Positions 7,610-7,865 of a stretch of DNA of 7,865 nt are shown here, piece by piece. This stretch comes from Lachnospira sp. UBA5912 (GTDB lineage: Bacteria > Bacillota > Clostridia > Lachnospirales > Lachnospiraceae). Under the pieces are notes generated by a model. That model saw nothing but the letters and a program-made list of their open reading frames with translations. It did not search any database and was not told where the DNA came from. Made by a program: the position numbers and the translations under genes. How positions within the stretch are numbered: position 1 is the stretch's first letter; every line of letters begins with the position of its first letter. The stretch is from the NCBI GenBank assembly GCA_002435585.1, contig DJDY01000081.1, positions 1 to 7,865 on the forward strand, given 5' to 3'.

Positions 7610-7611
7610 AA
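7583..7611 (-). promoter_or_regulatory. proximal promoter of the chemotaxis gene
   Basis: On the - strand TTGTCA (7611-7606) and TATTAT (7588-7583) are separated by exactly 17 bases, each matching the sigma-A consensus at 5/6 positions. Transcription would start near 7575, giving a leader of about 100 bases. The -10 box lies inside the palindrome at 7578-7592, and the -35 box overlaps one arm of the repeat at 7565-7609, so a DNA-binding regulator could act here. Confidence 0.6.
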
Positions 7612-7613
7612 TA

Positions 7614-7647
7614 TTAATATATTAGGGATTAAAATTGAATATATTAA
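7614..7647. repeat. 10-bp perfect inverted repeat in the chemotaxis leader
   Basis: TTAATATATT (7614-7623) and AATATATTAA (7638-7647) are perfectly complementary with a 14-base loop. It is made of A and T only, so chance is possible. It lies between the two promoters, just upstream of the proximal -35 box. Confidence 0.35.
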
Positions 7648-7660
7648 AGCCGGCAGTCAG

Positions 7661-7673
7661 GTTATAATATAAC
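7661..7673. repeat. 13-bp palindrome
   Basis: GTTATA and TATAAC flank a single A. The design resembles the palindrome at 7578-7592 about 80 bases away (both a G/C-capped run of alternating A/T around one A). They might be two sites for one dimeric regulator, but low complexity makes this weak. Confidence 0.25.
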
Positions 7674-7736
7674 ATGGATTATTATAAAGATATTTACGTA
7701 GTTACATAGAATATATAATCGATATAGGAACAGATT

Positions 7737-7757
7737 ATCATGTAATACATACATGAT
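7737..7757. repeat. 8-bp perfect inverted repeat near the distal promoter
   Basis: ATCATGTA (7737-7744) and TACATGAT (7750-7757) are perfect complements around a 5-base loop. The repeat lies about 40-60 bases downstream of the distal transcription start and includes C-G pairs. It can be an operator or an RNA hairpin. Confidence 0.4.
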
Positions 7758-7805
7758 TGTTGTACGTCGATATATATTTCAATGTATTGTCCTCAAACTT
7801 TTATT

Positions 7806-7834
7806 ATTATACAGGATATAAAGCAAATTTTCAA
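7806..7834 (-). promoter_or_regulatory. distal promoter upstream of the chemotaxis gene
   Basis: On the - strand TTGAAA (7834-7829) and a perfect TATAAT (7811-7806) are separated by exactly 17 bases, the best consensus promoter in the window. Transcription would start near 7799, 327 bases before the chemotaxis start codon. It may drive that gene with a long leader or a separate short transcript. Confidence 0.6.
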
Positions 7835-7851
7835 TTGTATGATGAAAAATG

Positions 7852-7865
7852 CTCAATTTTTTGAG
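7852..7865. terminator. terminator-like hairpin cut by the right edge
   Basis: CTCAA (7852-7856) and TTGAG (7861-7865) pair around TTTT, and the stem may continue beyond the window. Read on the - strand it is followed after two bases by five T residues (7850-7846), so it may end a gene arriving from the right. It sits just upstream of the distal promoter, as expected for a gene boundary. Confidence 0.35.

Larger units (their letters stand above)
7473..7865 (-). promoter_or_regulatory. non-coding upstream region of the chemotaxis gene
   Basis: These 393 bases contain no supportable protein gene. They hold two sigma-A-like promoters pointing at the chemotaxis gene, several inverted repeats described separately, and a terminator-like hairpin at the right edge. 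If the distal promoter is used the leader is about 325 bases, long enough for RNA-based control. I looked for the conserved cores of c-di-GMP riboswitches and for a sigma-28 motility promoter and found neither. Confidence 0.5.

Noticed and set aside
7473..7865. c-di-GMP riboswitch or sigma-28 promoter upstream of the chemotaxis gene
   Set aside because: Both are common for motility genes in Clostridia, so I searched the - strand for the conserved c-di-GMP-I core and for TAAA-N15-GCCGATAA. Neither is present; the best promoters fit sigma-A.
1..7865. CRISPR arrays, tRNA or rRNA genes, insertion sequences, attachment sites
   Set aside because: No regularly spaced repeats, cloverleaf-like segment, transposase or integrase motif, or terminal inverted repeats were found.

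Overview
The window is AT-rich chromosomal DNA. Its codon use leans heavily on ATA (Ile) and AGA (Arg), and the genes have strong AGGAGG-type ribosome binding sites. It carries a signal-peptide-less GH43 enzyme, a GH95-type glycoside hydrolase, a MATE transporter and a methyl-accepting chemotaxis protein. Together these suggest a motile, fibre-degrading anaerobic Firmicute of the Lachnospiraceae type (Butyrivibrio, Roseburia, Lachnospira or Coprococcus relatives). The assignment rests on gene content and composition only; no marker gene is present.

Layout, left to right. Positions 1-259 hold no convincing gene: a short open stretch ending at 140 may be the tail of a decayed or upstream gene, followed by a weak terminator-like hairpin and the AT-rich promoter region of the next gene. 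Three + strand genes follow: a GH43 enzyme (260-1879), a 139-bp gap with its own candidate promoter and a pair of 9-bp direct repeats, a GH95-family enzyme (2019-4661), and a MATE transporter (4643-5995) whose start overlaps the end of the GH95 gene by 19 bases. On the - strand lies a chemotaxis receptor gene (7472-5997), convergent with the MATE gene with one base between the two stop codons. Positions 7473-7865 are a non-coding leader/promoter region for the receptor gene, with two good sigma-A-type promoters and a dense set of inverted repeats.

How the genes may work together: neither hydrolase has a signal peptide, so both should act in the cytoplasm on short oligosaccharides imported by a transporter not in this window. 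GH43 enzymes with this architecture remove arabinose or xylose from (arabino)xylan oligosaccharides. GH95 enzymes remove terminal alpha-L-fucose or alpha-L-galactose, and L-galactose caps occur on the side chains of complex cereal glucuronoarabinoxylan. A joint role in stripping decorated xylan or xyloglucan oligosaccharides is therefore plausible, but it is inference. The translationally coupled MATE protein is an unexpected partner. The chemotaxis receptor is separately transcribed and need not belong to the same pathway.

I found no clear evidence for an entirely new system. The most interesting points are the GH43-GH95-MATE grouping, the divergent but catalytically intact GH95 protein, and the structured promoter/leader of the receptor gene, where mutually exclusive helices can be drawn.
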